From Crocosphaera sp. UHCC 0190 (lineage in GTDB: Bacteria > Cyanobacteriota > Cyanobacteriia > Cyanobacteriales > Microcystaceae): a DNA stretch of 64,000 nucleotides. The notes under the pieces are model-generated. The model had not been told where the DNA came from and did not search any database. It worked only from the letters and a program-made list of their open reading frames with translations. The translations under genes and the position numbers were made by a program. Below, piece by piece: positions 1 to 12,391 of the stretch (its first letter is position 1; the number at the start of each line of letters is the position of its first letter). Where the stretch lies: contig NZ_JAYGHP010000003.1 in NCBI RefSeq assembly GCF_034932065.1, forward strand, positions 1 through 64,000, given 5' to 3'.

Positions 1-2
1 AC

Positions 3-122
3 TCGATAAGTAAGCGTAAGCATACTGGTTCGATGAAGCAACTAGGGCAAGTGAAGCGTCAAAAATCTCAAAGTAAAGTAGATGGGGATTCAGAAACCCC
101 GTCCGTCTTTACGGCGGGGTAG
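3..122 (+). CDS. C-terminal fragment of a TnpB/OrfB-type transposase (cut by window edge)
   Basis: The reading frame that starts at base 3 stays open for 39 codons and ends at TAG 120-122. Its lysine/serine/glutamine-rich tail runs straight into a terminal hairpin, which is how many cyanobacterial IS200/IS605 OrfB (TnpB) genes end. The catalytic part lies outside the window, so the family call rests on the tail plus the adjacent hairpin and is tentative. Whether the full gene upstream is intact cannot be seen. Confidence 0.4.
   Translation, partial: SISKRKHTGSMKQLGQVKRQKSQSKVDGDSETPSVFTAG
96..120 (+). mobile_element. Terminal hairpin of an IS200/IS605-like element
   Basis: ACCCCG (96-101) and CCGT (103-106) pair with ACGG (111-114) and CGGGGT (115-120), leaving a bulged T at 102 and a CTTT loop. 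It overlaps the stop of the transposase-like frame. Subterminal imperfect hairpins of this kind mark the ends of IS200/IS605 elements, which lack terminal inverted repeats. Bases 123-178 after it hold nothing recognisable. Confidence 0.5.
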
Positions 123-178
123 TTCATACCTAATATGGGGAATCACTAACTCAATCAGGGTTTGACATTTATCATTTA

Positions 179-3100
179 TCATGTTTTTTTGGGTAACAAT
201 ATTTTTAGCTCTGTGTAATTATTTTCCTCGCTTTGTACAAGAATTTGTCCTTGATGCCCTTGGACAATAATATCATGACTAATGGATAGACCTAATCCAG
301 TTCCTTGTCCGGTGGGTTTAGTGGTAAAAAAGGGATTAAAAACTTGATCAAGCATGGTTTTAGGGATACCATTTCCATTATCTCGAATGCTGATTTGTAT
401 TTGCTCATCTTGTTCGGTTGTGGTAATGGTTAAGGTGGGAATAAATTCTTCTCCCATTGCTTTTTTCTTTTCGTGAATAGCATAACAAGCGTTGTTAATG
501 GTATTGAGAAAAACACGGCTTATTTCCTGGGGGGAAATCTTTATTTTTGGCAAATTTTCAGCATAATTGGTTTTAATTTTGATTTTAAAAGAGGTGTCTT
601 TTGACCGTATTCCATGATAGGCCAGATTAAGAGATTCTGCTAATAAACTATTAATATCTGTCAGTTCTCGCTGACCTGGTTTTCCTCTAGAGTGCATTAA
701 CATTCCATGAACAATTTTATCAGCCCGTTGTCCATGTTCATGTATTTTTTGAGAATTTTGTTTGATATCTCCTAATATTTCTTCCAGATATTCGATAGTT
801 TCTTCATCTAATTTATCTTTGTGACCTTCAATTTCTTCTTTTACTTCTTCCGTTAATTCGATACATAATTCTGCAAAATTATTGACAAAATTTAAAGGAT
901 TTTTAATCTCATGGGCGATACCAGCGGTTAAAGCACCGAGAGAAGCTAATTTTTCTTGGGCAATAATTTGATCTTGGGTTGCTTTTAATTGTTCTAAAGT
1001 ATTGGCTAATTGTTGATTTTTTTCTTGCAGTTCGTGAGTTCTTAAATCAACCTTCTTTTCAAGAGTTTTACTATAGTCTTCTAGTTGTTCATAAAGGCGA
1101 GAATTTTCGATAGAAATTGCGGCTGAAGTGGATAATATTTTTAAGACTTCGACTCTTTCAGGGGTAAAGGCTCCTGTGGTTAAATTATTCTCTAAATAAA
1201 TGATACCACTTAATTTACCTTGATGGAGTAAAGGAGTACAAAGAATTGACTTAGGTTGAGTCTTAACAATATAGGAAGTTTGGGTAAATTTTCCTTCGTA
1301 AGTAGCATCATTTAAAACAATATTTTCTTGGGTATGGGCCACATAATTAATAATAGCAACTGATAAGAGAGGAGCTTGACTCTTACTATCAATGGTATCG
1401 ATAGGAATTGATTGTAAAACGGTTAAGTTATGACTATCGATATCTCCAGCAGCTTCAATTACCCAGTTATCTGCTTTTTTTAAGAGTAAAAAACCTCTTT
1501 GTGCGCCAGCATTTTCGATGACAGCTTGCATTAATTTTGTCAATAATTTTTCAAGAACAATTTCTCCTGATATTACTTGAGAAGCTTTAAGCACGCTAGT
1601 TAAGTCTAATTCACTTGATAAATGTTTTCCCGTTGTAGTAATAATTGATTTTAAAGCTTTTTTGGGTTCTTTTTCGAGTAATTGAGGATATTTTTCTTCC
1701 AAATCTTTCACTTTAGCTTTAGCTCCCCAGCGTTGATAAGTATAATAAGCATCCTGTAAATAATAGCGAGCTAAATGTTTCTGATCTTTACTTAAATAAA
1801 ATCTAGCAGCCACTTCATAAGCTAACCCTTCTTCATGAATATAGTTATTTTTTTGAGCAATACTAATAGCGCGATCATAATAATCTCTAGCTGCTTGTTC
1901 TTTCCCCAATACACGAGACAATTCAGCTTCAATAAGATAGAATTTATGGAGATGATGACTAGGATTATGGTTAGCCCAAATTTTTATTCTTTCTTGATTA
2001 AAGATAATCTTTTCTAAGATAGTTTGTTGGTCATCTTTTAAAGATTGTGAATAAACTGCTAACCAAGCTAAAGAACTATAAAATAGAAATTTTGGTAGTC
2101 CAGCAGTGACCATTTTACTTACATATTTTTCTCCTTCTTTGGCATTTTCTACTGCTTCAGTAAAATTTTCAAACCAATAATTAAGCAGGGTTTTATTATC
2201 ATAGAAGTGAAAAAGTGCTAGTCTATAATTAGCCTTTTTATAAATCTCAAGCAATTCATTTGAAGCATATTTCTGACCTAGTAAATTATCTGTTTCTTCT
2301 GAGATATTCATGAGTTTAAGAACGGCTTTGTAATTCATAGACAAAAAATATAGGCTATTCTTACTTTGCAAACTTTTAGCTGATTCAATATATTTTGTTA
2401 GTTCATATTTAACTTCATTAAGTTCTCTACCAATAGAGAAAAGATAGGCACAGTAAAGATAAGCATTCCACATCGCATATTCAATATTTCCTGTTTCTAA
2501 TCCTCGTTTATATCCTAATAATAAAGATGGGAGAAGTTGCTCTAAGGGTTCTTTCCAATGTCGAATCGAAAGGGTGACAACAAATAGGGTTTGTGCTTCT
2601 AATCTTTTGGCTTGTAATTTTGTTAATAATGCTAAGGCGAGTTGGCCAAACTCATAACCATCATCAAACTCTCCGGTAATTTGACAGAGAAGCTCTCCAT
2701 AAAACCCATAAGCAACACAAGATTCATAGGAGTTACCATAATGAATAGATAAGTCAACTTGTTTAGTGACAATTAAGGGAAATAATTGAGGAAATGCTAA
2801 GTATGCTGCCATACTCATACTCACTAAAATTCTGAGGGATGTAATGGCTTTTTGATCACTAATTTCTGGCAAGTTAATTAAGGTTTTAATATCATTATTT
2901 GGGATTAATGAGCTAGTTTCTTCTAAATTATTTTTGATATCTATATAATTTGGCGATTTCGGAAAATTGATGCCTAATAAAGATAAAGCATCAAAGGCAA
3001 TCTCGATGGATTCTAATAACTTATTTTGGGAAGTATAAGCTCGGATTTTGATTTCATATCCTTGAACTTTATCAAGAATAGATTGTGCTTTTTCAAGGGC

Positions 3101-5557
3101 GACTTCTAGTAAATCTTCCATTTCCTCAAAGCGACAAGTTAAGTAAGCTGCTTCTGCTGCTTCAAGATGAATTTCAAAGATTAATTGATATTGTTTTTTC
3201 CAATTTTCCTGATCTTTTAAAAGTTCTATTGCTATTTTTAAGTAATTTAAAGCTGCCTGGTAAGCGGCGGATATTTTCGCTTTTTTACCCGCGACTAAAT
3301 TTAATTTAGCTAATTCTGATAATTCTTGTTCATAACTAATAAGTTGACGACCAAAATTAAGTTGATTAACGAGGTCAAAAATTTTAGTTTCTCGATTTTC
3401 AAGAGAAGTTGTATTCAAGAGTATTTTACCAATTTCCCAGTGAATTTTTACTTGTTCTTCTAAGGGAATTAGATTGTAAGCTGCCTGTTGTACTCGATCA
3501 TGAGAAAATTTATAAGTTATCTTTAAATCTGGTGGAATTTCTTGATATTCTTGATAGCTTTTGAGTAATTTATATTGATTATCTAAGGATAAAATTAAAC
3601 CTGTTTCTAGGGCATTCCAAAGAGAATCAGCCGTGTCAATTTGAGATTGATCACAGATAGAAGCTAAGATGTTTAAATCAAACTTACTACCAATACAAGC
3701 AGCTATTTTTAGGAGTTCCTGGGTTTTTTCGGGCATATTTTTAATGTTGTTAGTCATTAATTCCACAACATTATCAGTAATTTGAGAGGCTTTAATTTTA
3801 GCCTTGTCCCAACACCATTTTTTGCTATTTTTATCAAATTTTAAAAGCTTTTGATGGTATAAAGAATTCAAAAATTCCCTCACAAAGAAGGGGTTTCCAT
3901 TGGTTTTCTGATTAACTAATTTCGCCAAGATATCACGACTGGAATTATCTAATTTTATTGTTTCATAAATTAATTGTTTAATTTGTGACAAATTGAGGGT
4001 AGTTAAAGAAATTTTATGAATTGTTTTACCAGATAAACGAATTTCATTTAGGGTTAAGTTTAAGGGATGAGCCTCATTAACCTCATTGTCTCGGTAAGCT
4101 CCAATTATGAATAAATATTGATGCTCTAATCTTGTCATTAATCGTTGTATTAATTGCAATGAAGCACTATCAGCCCATTGCAAATCATCTAAAAAAATAA
4201 CTAAGGGATGTTCAGGTTTGGTAAAGACTTTGAGGAAATTTTGAAAGACTAAATTAAATCGGTTTTGAGATTCTAGAGGAGCTAATTTAGGGACTTTTGA
4301 TTGGGGGCCAATGATTTTCTCTATCTCTGGAATTACCTCAATAATTACTTGACCGTTAACCCCTAATGCTGTTAATAATTTATGTTTCCATTGATTGATT
4401 TTTTGATTACATTCTGTTAATAATTGACTAATTAATTCTTGACAAGCTTGTATAATAGCTCCATAGGGAATATCTCGTTGAAATTGTTCACATTTACCTG
4501 AGATAAAGTACCCTTTTCTTTGGGTAATTGATGGGTAAATTTCTCGAACTAAGGCTGATTTTCCAATCCCAGAATAACCAGAGACTAACATAATTTCGTT
4601 AGCTCCCTGCGTCACGGTTTCAAAGGTTTTAATTAAGGTGTCAATTTCTGTCTCTCTACCGTAAAGTTTTTGGGGAATTTGGAACTTATCAGAAATATCT
4701 TGTCTTCCCAAAGAAAATTCTTTGATATTATTCTTTTGTTGAATTTCCTTTAAACAAATTTCTAAATCAGCTTTAATTCCCCCTGCAGTTTGATATCTGT
4801 CTTCCGATGTTTTTGCCAACAATTTCATGACAATCTGCGAAAGGATAGGAGGGATGTTAGAATTTATTTGACTGGGAGAATTGGGCTGTTTTGCTAAATG
4901 AAAATGAACTAATTCTATAGGATTATCTGTCATAAAAGGGAGTTGTCCTGTTAGCATTTCATAAAAAGTAACTCCCAAAGAATAAAAATCGGTATGATAG
5001 TCAATTTTTCTGTTCATTCTCCCTGTTTGTTCAGGAGACATATAAGCTAAAGTTCCCTCAATTAAATTAGGATCACATAAATTTGTATGTTCTGTAGAAA
5101 GCTGGGTGGAAATCCCAAAATCAATCAGTTTGACTTGATGGGTTTTTGGGTGTAGTATAATATTAGATGGGTTAATGTCTTTATGAATAATATTAGCCTG
5201 ATGAATTCCTTCTAGACCCTCAAGAATCTTAATAGCAATACCTAAAAATTCTTCAAGATTTAAAGAATTTTCTCTCAAAAGTAAATTGAGAGATTGACCC
5301 CCAAAATCCTCTAGAATAATCGCTGCACTATTTTGATACTTTTCGAGTCCATAGGTTTGAATTACCCCAGGTAAATTTAATTGATTGAGGATTTCATATT
5401 CTTGTTTAAATTGTGATAGAGTTGTTGGGTCTGGGTAACTGTTTTTGAGATTTTTTAAAATAACGGGTAATTGGTCATTTTTTCGATAACCTCGGTAGAT
5501 AAGAGATTGGGAACTCTCATAAATTTTCTCCCGAATTTTATAACCATGAATAAGCAT
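179..5557 (-). CDS. Hybrid Ser/Thr protein kinase-AAA ATPase-GAF-histidine kinase
   Basis: A 1792-aa signalling protein. Residues 1-270 are a Hanks-type kinase (ATP-binding K35, HKDINPSN at 125-132, DFG 147-149). An AAA-like ATPase follows (GYSGIGKSA, Walker A K333; Walker B in LVIFLDDLQWAD), then a long helical TPR-like stretch, a GAF domain near 1335-1485, a coiled coil, and a HisKA/HATPase module with phospho-acceptor H1549 (GIAHEIKNP), N-box NACYAI and G-box GQGTGLGL near 1752. This order is that of the cyanobacterial HstK family, which couples two phosphorylation chemistries. No transmembrane helix is evident, so it is probably cytosolic. The start ATG lies 2 bp after the ligA stop, so the two are likely cotranscribed. 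No receiver partner lies next to it; the input signal is unknown. Confidence 0.93.
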   Translation of the reverse strand: MLIHGYKIREKIYESSQSLIYRGYRKNDQLPVILKNLKNSYPDPTTLSQFKQEYEILNQLNLPGVIQTYGLEKYQNSAAIILEDFGGQSLNLLLRENSLNLEEFLGIAIKILEGLEGIHQANIIHKDINPSNIILHPKTHQVKLIDFGISTQLSTEHTNLCDPNLIEGTLAYMSPEQTGRMNRKIDYHTDFYSLGVTFYEMLTGQLPFMTDNPIELVHFHLAKQPNSPSQINSNIPPILSQIVMKLLAKTSEDRYQTAGGIKADLEICLKEIQQKNNIKEFSLGRQDISDKFQIPQKLYGRETEIDTLIKTFETVTQGANEIMLVSGYSGIGKSALVREIYPSITQRKGYFISGKCEQFQRDIPYGAIIQACQELISQLLTECNQKINQWKHKLLTALGVNGQVIIEVIPEIEKIIGPQSKVPKLAPLESQNRFNLVFQNFLKVFTKPEHPLVIFLDDLQWADSASLQLIQRLMTRLEHQYLFIIGAYRDNEVNEAHPLNLTLNEIRLSGKTIHKISLTTLNLSQIKQLIYETIKLDNSSRDILAKLVNQKTNGNPFFVREFLNSLYHQKLLKFDKNSKKWCWDKAKIKASQITDNVVELMTNNIKNMPEKTQELLKIAACIGSKFDLNILASICDQSQIDTADSLWNALETGLILSLDNQYKLLKSYQEYQEIPPDLKITYKFSHDRVQQAAYNLIPLEEQVKIHWEIGKILLNTTSLENRETKIFDLVNQLNFGRQLISYEQELSELAKLNLVAGKKAKISAAYQAALNYLKIAIELLKDQENWKKQYQLIFEIHLEAAEAAYLTCRFEEMEDLLEVALEKAQSILDKVQGYEIKIRAYTSQNKLLESIEIAFDALSLLGINFPKSPNYIDIKNNLEETSSLIPNNDIKTLINLPEISDQKAITSLRILVSMSMAAYLAFPQLFPLIVTKQVDLSIHYGNSYESCVAYGFYGELLCQITGEFDDGYEFGQLALALLTKLQAKRLEAQTLFVVTLSIRHWKEPLEQLLPSLLLGYKRGLETGNIEYAMWNAYLYCAYLFSIGRELNEVKYELTKYIESAKSLQSKNSLYFLSMNYKAVLKLMNISEETDNLLGQKYASNELLEIYKKANYRLALFHFYDNKTLLNYWFENFTEAVENAKEGEKYVSKMVTAGLPKFLFYSSLAWLAVYSQSLKDDQQTILEKIIFNQERIKIWANHNPSHHLHKFYLIEAELSRVLGKEQAARDYYDRAISIAQKNNYIHEEGLAYEVAARFYLSKDQKHLARYYLQDAYYTYQRWGAKAKVKDLEEKYPQLLEKEPKKALKSIITTTGKHLSSELDLTSVLKASQVISGEIVLEKLLTKLMQAVIENAGAQRGFLLLKKADNWVIEAAGDIDSHNLTVLQSIPIDTIDSKSQAPLLSVAIINYVAHTQENIVLNDATYEGKFTQTSYIVKTQPKSILCTPLLHQGKLSGIIYLENNLTTGAFTPERVEVLKILSTSAAISIENSRLYEQLEDYSKTLEKKVDLRTHELQEKNQQLANTLEQLKATQDQIIAQEKLASLGALTAGIAHEIKNPLNFVNNFAELCIELTEEVKEEIEGHKDKLDEETIEYLEEILGDIKQNSQKIHEHGQRADKIVHGMLMHSRGKPGQRELTDINSLLAESLNLAYHGIRSKDTSFKIKIKTNYAENLPKIKISPQEISRVFLNTINNACYAIHEKKKAMGEEFIPTLTITTTEQDEQIQISIRDNGNGIPKTMLDQVFNPFFTTKPTGQGTGLGLSISHDIIVQGHQGQILVQSEENNYTELKILLPKKT

Positions 5558-5559
5558 AT

Positions 5560-7698
<2,139 letters not shown>

Positions 7699-7857
7699 TT
7701 ATTGTTTATTTACCCTATTTATCTGAGACTAGAGGAGGCTATTTGGCAGTTTAAAGCTAGGGAAAATAAGATGGGGGCTGATTCAATATGTTATAATATA
7801 AGTAATTTTGAATTTTGCTAAAAATTTTTTTTTAGTCAACTCACAGATTTAGCTCAC

Positions 7858-8958
7858 ATGACGGATCAAATTGCCTTAAGTATCGATATCGATACTCTTA
7901 TTATTTTTGCCCTCGTTACTTTAATACTAATGTTCTTAAGTATTGGTATTGTTCTTTTACCGAGAGTGATGGGAAAAATAATTACCCATTTTTTATCAGG
8001 AGAAATTCCCACAATTTACAAGAAAATAATCGTCCCCTATCACAACTGGTTAGGGTTAATTCTGTTGCTGACGGTGACAGATATCTTGATGATTTTCCTA
8101 CACATTCCCCCCTGGTTAAAACTATTAGAAATCCCCCTAGGGTTAAGTATCGATGTGCTGATTATATGGGTGGGATTTCAAATTTTCCAGGACTTCTTTG
8201 ATCGTTATCTATTAGAAGCGGCGATCGCTAATAGTAGTAAACTCAATAGTGAGTTTATTATTATTGCAAAATACTTCGCCAATGTGGCGATTATTATTAT
8301 CGTTTTATTTGTCTTTGCTGAAACCCATAATATTAATGTATTGGGTTTATTTGCCAGTTTAGGAATTGGGGGTTTAGCGGTTGCTTTTGCAGCACAAAAA
8401 AGTTTAGAACAACTCCTAGGGGGCATTGTTTTATATTTAGATAAACCCTTCGTTGCTGATGACTATATTGGGCTACCTGATGGCACTTTTGGCCGTGTAG
8501 AATCAGTCGGTTTACGGTCAACTAAAATTAGAACATCGGGAAAAGGAACCTTAATGATTGTTCCTAATAGTTCTTTAACTCAGATAAATATTGAGAACTT
8601 TACGGGAGGTAAAAAAGTGGTTTCTTTAATTTATTTAACCTTTTATAGTCTCATTCCTGAAGATGAAAAGGCCCTAATTCGCCAAGTTATTTTAGACAGT
8701 ACCAGTGATATTTTTGGCATTGACTCTCGTAGTACAGAAGTCATTTTTAAAGAGATGTCTAGTAAAAATGGAAAATTGCCCGTTACCCAAGCACAAATCA
8801 ACTTTTTTATATTAGGATCAGGGGAAGTTTCCATGGAATTACGCCGTCAATTTTTAGATATTGCCAATCAACAAATCACCCATGAACTCAAAGAATACGG
8901 TATTGCTTTTGAGATTGAAGATAAAACCATTAATGTTGATTCCCCCATTACTATCTAA
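7858..8958 (+). CDS. Small-conductance mechanosensitive channel (MscS family), copy 1
   Basis: A 366-aa inner-membrane channel of the MscS family, which opens under membrane tension to release solutes. Several hydrophobic N-terminal segments precede the pore-lining helix (GLAVAFAAQKSLEQLLGG) and a soluble beta domain (GTFGRVESVGLRSTKIRT, MIVPNSSL). A TATAAT box at 7792-7797 lies about 60 bp upstream of ATG 7858, without a clear -35. The next gene, 50 bp downstream, is a paralogue in the same orientation. Divergent from ligA across 264 bp. Confidence 0.92.
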   Translation: MTDQIALSIDIDTLIIFALVTLILMFLSIGIVLLPRVMGKIITHFLSGEIPTIYKKIIVPYHNWLGLILLLTVTDILMIFLHIPPWLKLLEIPLGLSIDVLIIWVGFQIFQDFFDRYLLEAAIANSSKLNSEFIIIAKYFANVAIIIIVLFVFAETHNINVLGLFASLGIGGLAVAFAAQKSLEQLLGGIVLYLDKPFVADDYIGLPDGTFGRVESVGLRSTKIRTSGKGTLMIVPNSSLTQINIENFTGGKKVVSLIYLTFYSLIPEDEKALIRQVILDSTSDIFGIDSRSTEVIFKEMSSKNGKLPVTQAQINFFILGSGEVSMELRRQFLDIANQQITHELKEYGIAFEIEDKTINVDSPITI

Positions 8959-9008
8959 GTTAAAATACCCTGTGAATTAATTGTACAGTAACTTAGCAAA
9001 CATTAATC

Positions 9009-10133
9009 ATGACAACCTTCCTAGACTATCTACAAAACATATTTCAATTTAACGAAGCCACACAAACATTAATTATAAAATTTGGTTTGCAAGTTTTCAT
9101 TTTTTTACTATTCCTTATTTTATCTTTATTTATTGGACGTTACACACCTTTTTTAGTTAAAATCATCATTCAAAAATTCTCCCCAAAAAAGGTTTCAGAG
9201 ATTTATGACAATCTAATCACTCCCATAGAAAATCTTTTTAAAATAACAGGTACTTTCCTTTTAGTTTCCCTTTCTCTCAATTTTCTAAAAGCTTATCCAG
9301 GTATTCATGGATTTATCAAATTCTTTGTTGATTTTAGTTTAATAGGAAGCTTAGCGTGGCTTATTTCTCGATTATTTCGCCAATTTGTTCGCATTTATGG
9401 CATTGAATTAATCCGAAAATTAGGAAGAGAAGCAGATGAATTATTGCTGGTTTTTGAAACTATTTTCAATGTAATGGTTGGCTTTATTGCTGTTATTGCC
9501 TTTGCCCAAAATCAGCAAATTAATTTAGTCGGATTATTAGCCAGTTTAGGAATTGGTGGTTTAGCCATTGCTTTTGCTGCCCAAAAAACCTTAGAACAAC
9601 TTTTAGGAACCTGTGTTCTATATCTAGATCGTCCCTTTATTCCGGGGGAATATATCAGATTACCCAGTGGTTTATTTGGTCGTGTCGAATCAATTGGGTT
9701 ACGTTCAACTAAGATCAGAACAGCCGCGAAAAGTACCTTAATGATTGTCCCAAATTCAATTATGGCAAACCTTGAAATTGAGAACGTTACCCGTGGTAAA
9801 AAAGTCATGGTACTCCTTTATTTAGACTTTACTAAAGAGTTAGAAGATTCAGAACAAGCCTTAGTAGAACAAGTCGTCAAAGAAAGTACAGATGCCCTAT
9901 TTGGGATCGATCCTGGGAGTACCAAAATCACCCTATTTCCCCAAGAAAGTAAACCAGGAATTCGTGCTAGAGTAACTTTCTTTATTCTGGGTTCGAGCGA
10001 AAATTCCCTAGAATTACGAAAGCGTTTATTAGAATTAGCCAATGATAAAATTACCAGTCAACTCATGAGTTATGGTATTGAATTTACGGTGCAGGAACCG
10101 ACAATTTATGTCGAATCTCCTGTTACAATTTAG
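9009..10133 (+). CDS. Small-conductance mechanosensitive channel (MscS family), copy 2
   Basis: A 374-aa MscS-family channel closely related to its upstream neighbour: the pore segment (GLAIAFAAQKTLEQLLG), the GLFGRVESIGLRSTKIRT block and the C-terminal ending ESPVTI match position by position. The 50-bp gap and common direction point to a tandem duplication and probable cotranscription. The N-terminal membrane region differs more than the pore and beta domain, so tension threshold or regulation may have diverged (inference). Confidence 0.92.
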   Translation: MTTFLDYLQNIFQFNEATQTLIIKFGLQVFIFLLFLILSLFIGRYTPFLVKIIIQKFSPKKVSEIYDNLITPIENLFKITGTFLLVSLSLNFLKAYPGIHGFIKFFVDFSLIGSLAWLISRLFRQFVRIYGIELIRKLGREADELLLVFETIFNVMVGFIAVIAFAQNQQINLVGLLASLGIGGLAIAFAAQKTLEQLLGTCVLYLDRPFIPGEYIRLPSGLFGRVESIGLRSTKIRTAAKSTLMIVPNSIMANLEIENVTRGKKVMVLLYLDFTKELEDSEQALVEQVVKESTDALFGIDPGSTKITLFPQESKPGIRARVTFFILGSSENSLELRKRLLELANDKITSQLMSYGIEFTVQEPTIYVESPVTI

Positions 10134-10202
10134 TAGGACTAAAGCCCCTGTATTTGCCCTGTCCTCTCAAAACATAAATACATCACAATTGAGGCATAAA
10201 CT

Positions 10203-10940
10203 TTGGTAACAATTTGCTGTGGTAAGGTTCAATTTAACAATATCCAAGCCATCATTTTTGATAAAGATGGTACCCTGGAAGATTCTCAAAACTTTTTACG
10301 AGAATTAACTATTCGTCGCGCTCGTTTAATAGATGCTCAAATTCCTGGCATTGGGGAACCTTTATTAATGGCCTTTGGTCTACAAGATAACCGTTTAGAT
10401 CCCACAGGTTTAATGGCTGTTGGCAGTCGTCAAGAAAACCTAATTGCAGCAGCCGCTTACATTGCAGAAACGGGACGCAGTTGGTTTGAATCCTTAGAAC
10501 TTGCCCAAAATGCTTTTACAGAAACCGATAAATATTTGCCCAAAAATGCTTCAACTTCCCCTCTATTTACAGGTAGTTTAGATGTCTTAAAAATTCTAGC
10601 TGATGGTGGATTAAGATTAGGCATTCTTTCTGCGGCACCGACGAAAGATGTGGAAAATTTTGTGCGGGAACATCAATTATCAAATTATATTCAATTAATG
10701 ATGGGTGGCGATCAAACCTTTACCAAACCAGATCCCCAGTTATTTATTCAGGCGTGTAAAAATCTTGAAACTCCCCCAAATCTAACCTTAATGGTAGGAG
10801 ATTCCCAAGGAGATATTATCATGGCACAACAAGCAGGAGTCGGAGGAACAATTGGTATTTGTTGGGGAAACTCTCACGCCCCTCATCTGGAAAAAGCAGA
10901 TATCATCATTACTCAACTTGAGGAAATCCAGATCTGCTAA
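10203..10940 (+). CDS. HAD-superfamily hydrolase (phosphatase-like)
   Basis: A 245-aa haloacid-dehalogenase-fold protein. Motif I is IFDKDGTLEDS with nucleophile D20 and acid D22; a downstream LGILSAAPT segment fits motif II, and MVGDSQGDIIMA supplies the metal-binding acidic pair. A helical cap is inserted after motif I, as in phosphoglycolate phosphatase-like members. The substrate cannot be read from the sequence. The start used is TTG 10203, as no ATG lies before motif I. Located 69 bp after mscS copy 2 and 76 bp before metK. Confidence 0.85.
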   Translation: MVTICCGKVQFNNIQAIIFDKDGTLEDSQNFLRELTIRRARLIDAQIPGIGEPLLMAFGLQDNRLDPTGLMAVGSRQENLIAAAAYIAETGRSWFESLELAQNAFTETDKYLPKNASTSPLFTGSLDVLKILADGGLRLGILSAAPTKDVENFVREHQLSNYIQLMMGGDQTFTKPDPQLFIQACKNLETPPNLTLMVGDSQGDIIMAQQAGVGGTIGICWGNSHAPHLEKADIIITQLEEIQIC

Positions 10941-11016
10941 TTCCGATTTTAGGGTGTATGATGATACGTTAATAAAAACTTCATCTGTATCGTTAATTTA
11001 GAGAGGGTAAAGAAAA

Positions 11017-12276
11017 TTGACTCGCCGTTATCTATTTACTTCTGAATCTGTAACTGAAGGTCATCCCGATAAAATCTGTGACCAAATCTCTGACACCATT
11101 ATTGACACCCTACTCTACCATGATGATCAAAGTCGGGTAGCGGCCGAAGTTGTTGTTAATACTGGTTTAGTCTTAATCACTGGGGAAGTAACTTCTAAAG
11201 CAAATGTTAATTTTGTTGATCTAGCCCGCAAGAAAATTGCCGAAATTGGCTATATTGATGCTGATAATGGTTTCTCTGCCAATAGTTGCGCGGTATTAGT
11301 TGCCTTAGATGAACAATCTGCTGATATTGCCCAAGGTGTCACCCAAGCCCATGAACAACGGACAGCCCTCAGCGATGACGAATTAGATCGCATCGGTGCA
11401 GGAGATCAAGGGATCATGTTTGGCTATGCTTGCAATGAAACCCCTGAATTAATGCCCTTACCCATTAGTTTAGCCCACCGTTTCGCCCGTCGTTTAGCTG
11501 TGGTGCGGAAAATGGGAGAATTATCCTATTTACGGCCCGATGGCAAAACTCAAGTTTCTATCGTTTATGAAGATGGTATTCCTGTGGGTATCGATACCAT
11601 TCTCATCTCGACACAACATAATGAAACCATTGGTGCCATTACCGAAAACGACGCGGTTCAAGCTAAAATTAAATCCGATCTCTGGGATGCGGTGGTTTTA
11701 CCCGTTTTAGGGGATATGGAGATGAAACCCACCTCAGAAACCCGTTTTCTGGTTAATCCTACCGGAAAATTTGTCATTGGTGGCCCCCAAGGTGATGCCG
11801 GGTTAACAGGACGTAAAATTATTGTGGATACTTATGGCGGTTATTCTCGTCATGGTGGCGGCGCATTTTCTGGTAAAGATCCCACTAAAGTTGACCGTTC
11901 CGCGGCCTATGCTTGTCGCTATGTAGCTAAAAATATTGTGGCTGCTGGTTTAGCTGATAAGTGTGAAGTCCAACTAAGTTATGCGATCGGGGTTGCTCGT
12001 CCTGTTAGTATTTTAGTAGAAACTTTTGGCACTGGCAAGGTGGATGAAAATAACTTATTAGACGCAGTTCAGGAACTATTTGAATTACGTCCTGCGGGCA
12101 TTATTCAGTCTCTCAACCTGCGTCAACTGCCTTCACAACGGGGGGGACGTTTTTATCAAGATGTAGCTGCTTATGGGCATTTTGGACGTAATGATCTGGA
12201 TTTACCTTGGGAAGCAACGGACAAAGCGACTTTACTCAAAGATATGTTGGCGAGTCCCTTAGCTGTTGGTGTTTAA
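11017..12276 (+). CDS. metK: S-adenosylmethionine synthetase
   Basis: Makes S-adenosylmethionine from methionine and ATP in the cytosol. The 419-aa protein carries the N-terminal [15 protein letters not shown] motif, the [12 protein letters not shown] signature and the glycine-rich phosphate loop [14 protein letters not shown]. It starts with TTG at 11017, preceded by GAGAGG at 11001-11006; the family-typical N-terminus ([15 protein letters not shown]) supports this start. No SAM riboswitch is evident in the 76 bp upstream. A hairpin terminator follows at 12300. Confidence 0.97.
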   Translation: MTRRYLFTSESVTEGHPDKICDQISDTIIDTLLYHDDQSRVAAEVVVNTGLVLITGEVTSKANVNFVDLARKKIAEIGYIDADNGFSANSCAVLVALDEQSADIAQGVTQAHEQRTALSDDELDRIGAGDQGIMFGYACNETPELMPLPISLAHRFARRLAVVRKMGELSYLRPDGKTQVSIVYEDGIPVGIDTILISTQHNETIGAITENDAVQAKIKSDLWDAVVLPVLGDMEMKPTSETRFLVNPTGKFVIGGPQGDAGLTGRKIIVDTYGGYSRHGGGAFSGKDPTKVDRSAAYACRYVAKNIVAAGLADKCEVQLSYAIGVARPVSILVETFGTGKVDENNLLDAVQELFELRPAGIIQSLNLRQLPSQRGGRFYQDVAAYGHFGRNDLDLPWEATDKATLLKDMLASPLAVGV

Positions 12277-12299
12277 TCCTGACTATTTTTGAACTTTAG

Positions 12300-12327
12300 A
12301 GGGAAAAGGGATTTAACTCTTTTCCCT
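12300..12327 (+). terminator. Terminator after metK
   Basis: AGGGAAAAG (12300-12308) pairs perfectly with CTTTTCCCT (12319-12327) across a 10-nt loop and is followed by a T-rich run. It sits 24 bp after the metK stop. Confidence 0.75.
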
Positions 12328-12391
12328 TAATTTGTTATCGTTAATTTAGCAGGGCTTCATATAAACAAATTTTAGATGAAAATTCGTTAAA

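Noticed and set aside
10941-11016. SAM riboswitch before metK
   Set aside because: The 76-bp gap is too short and shows no SAM-I or SAM-II pattern.
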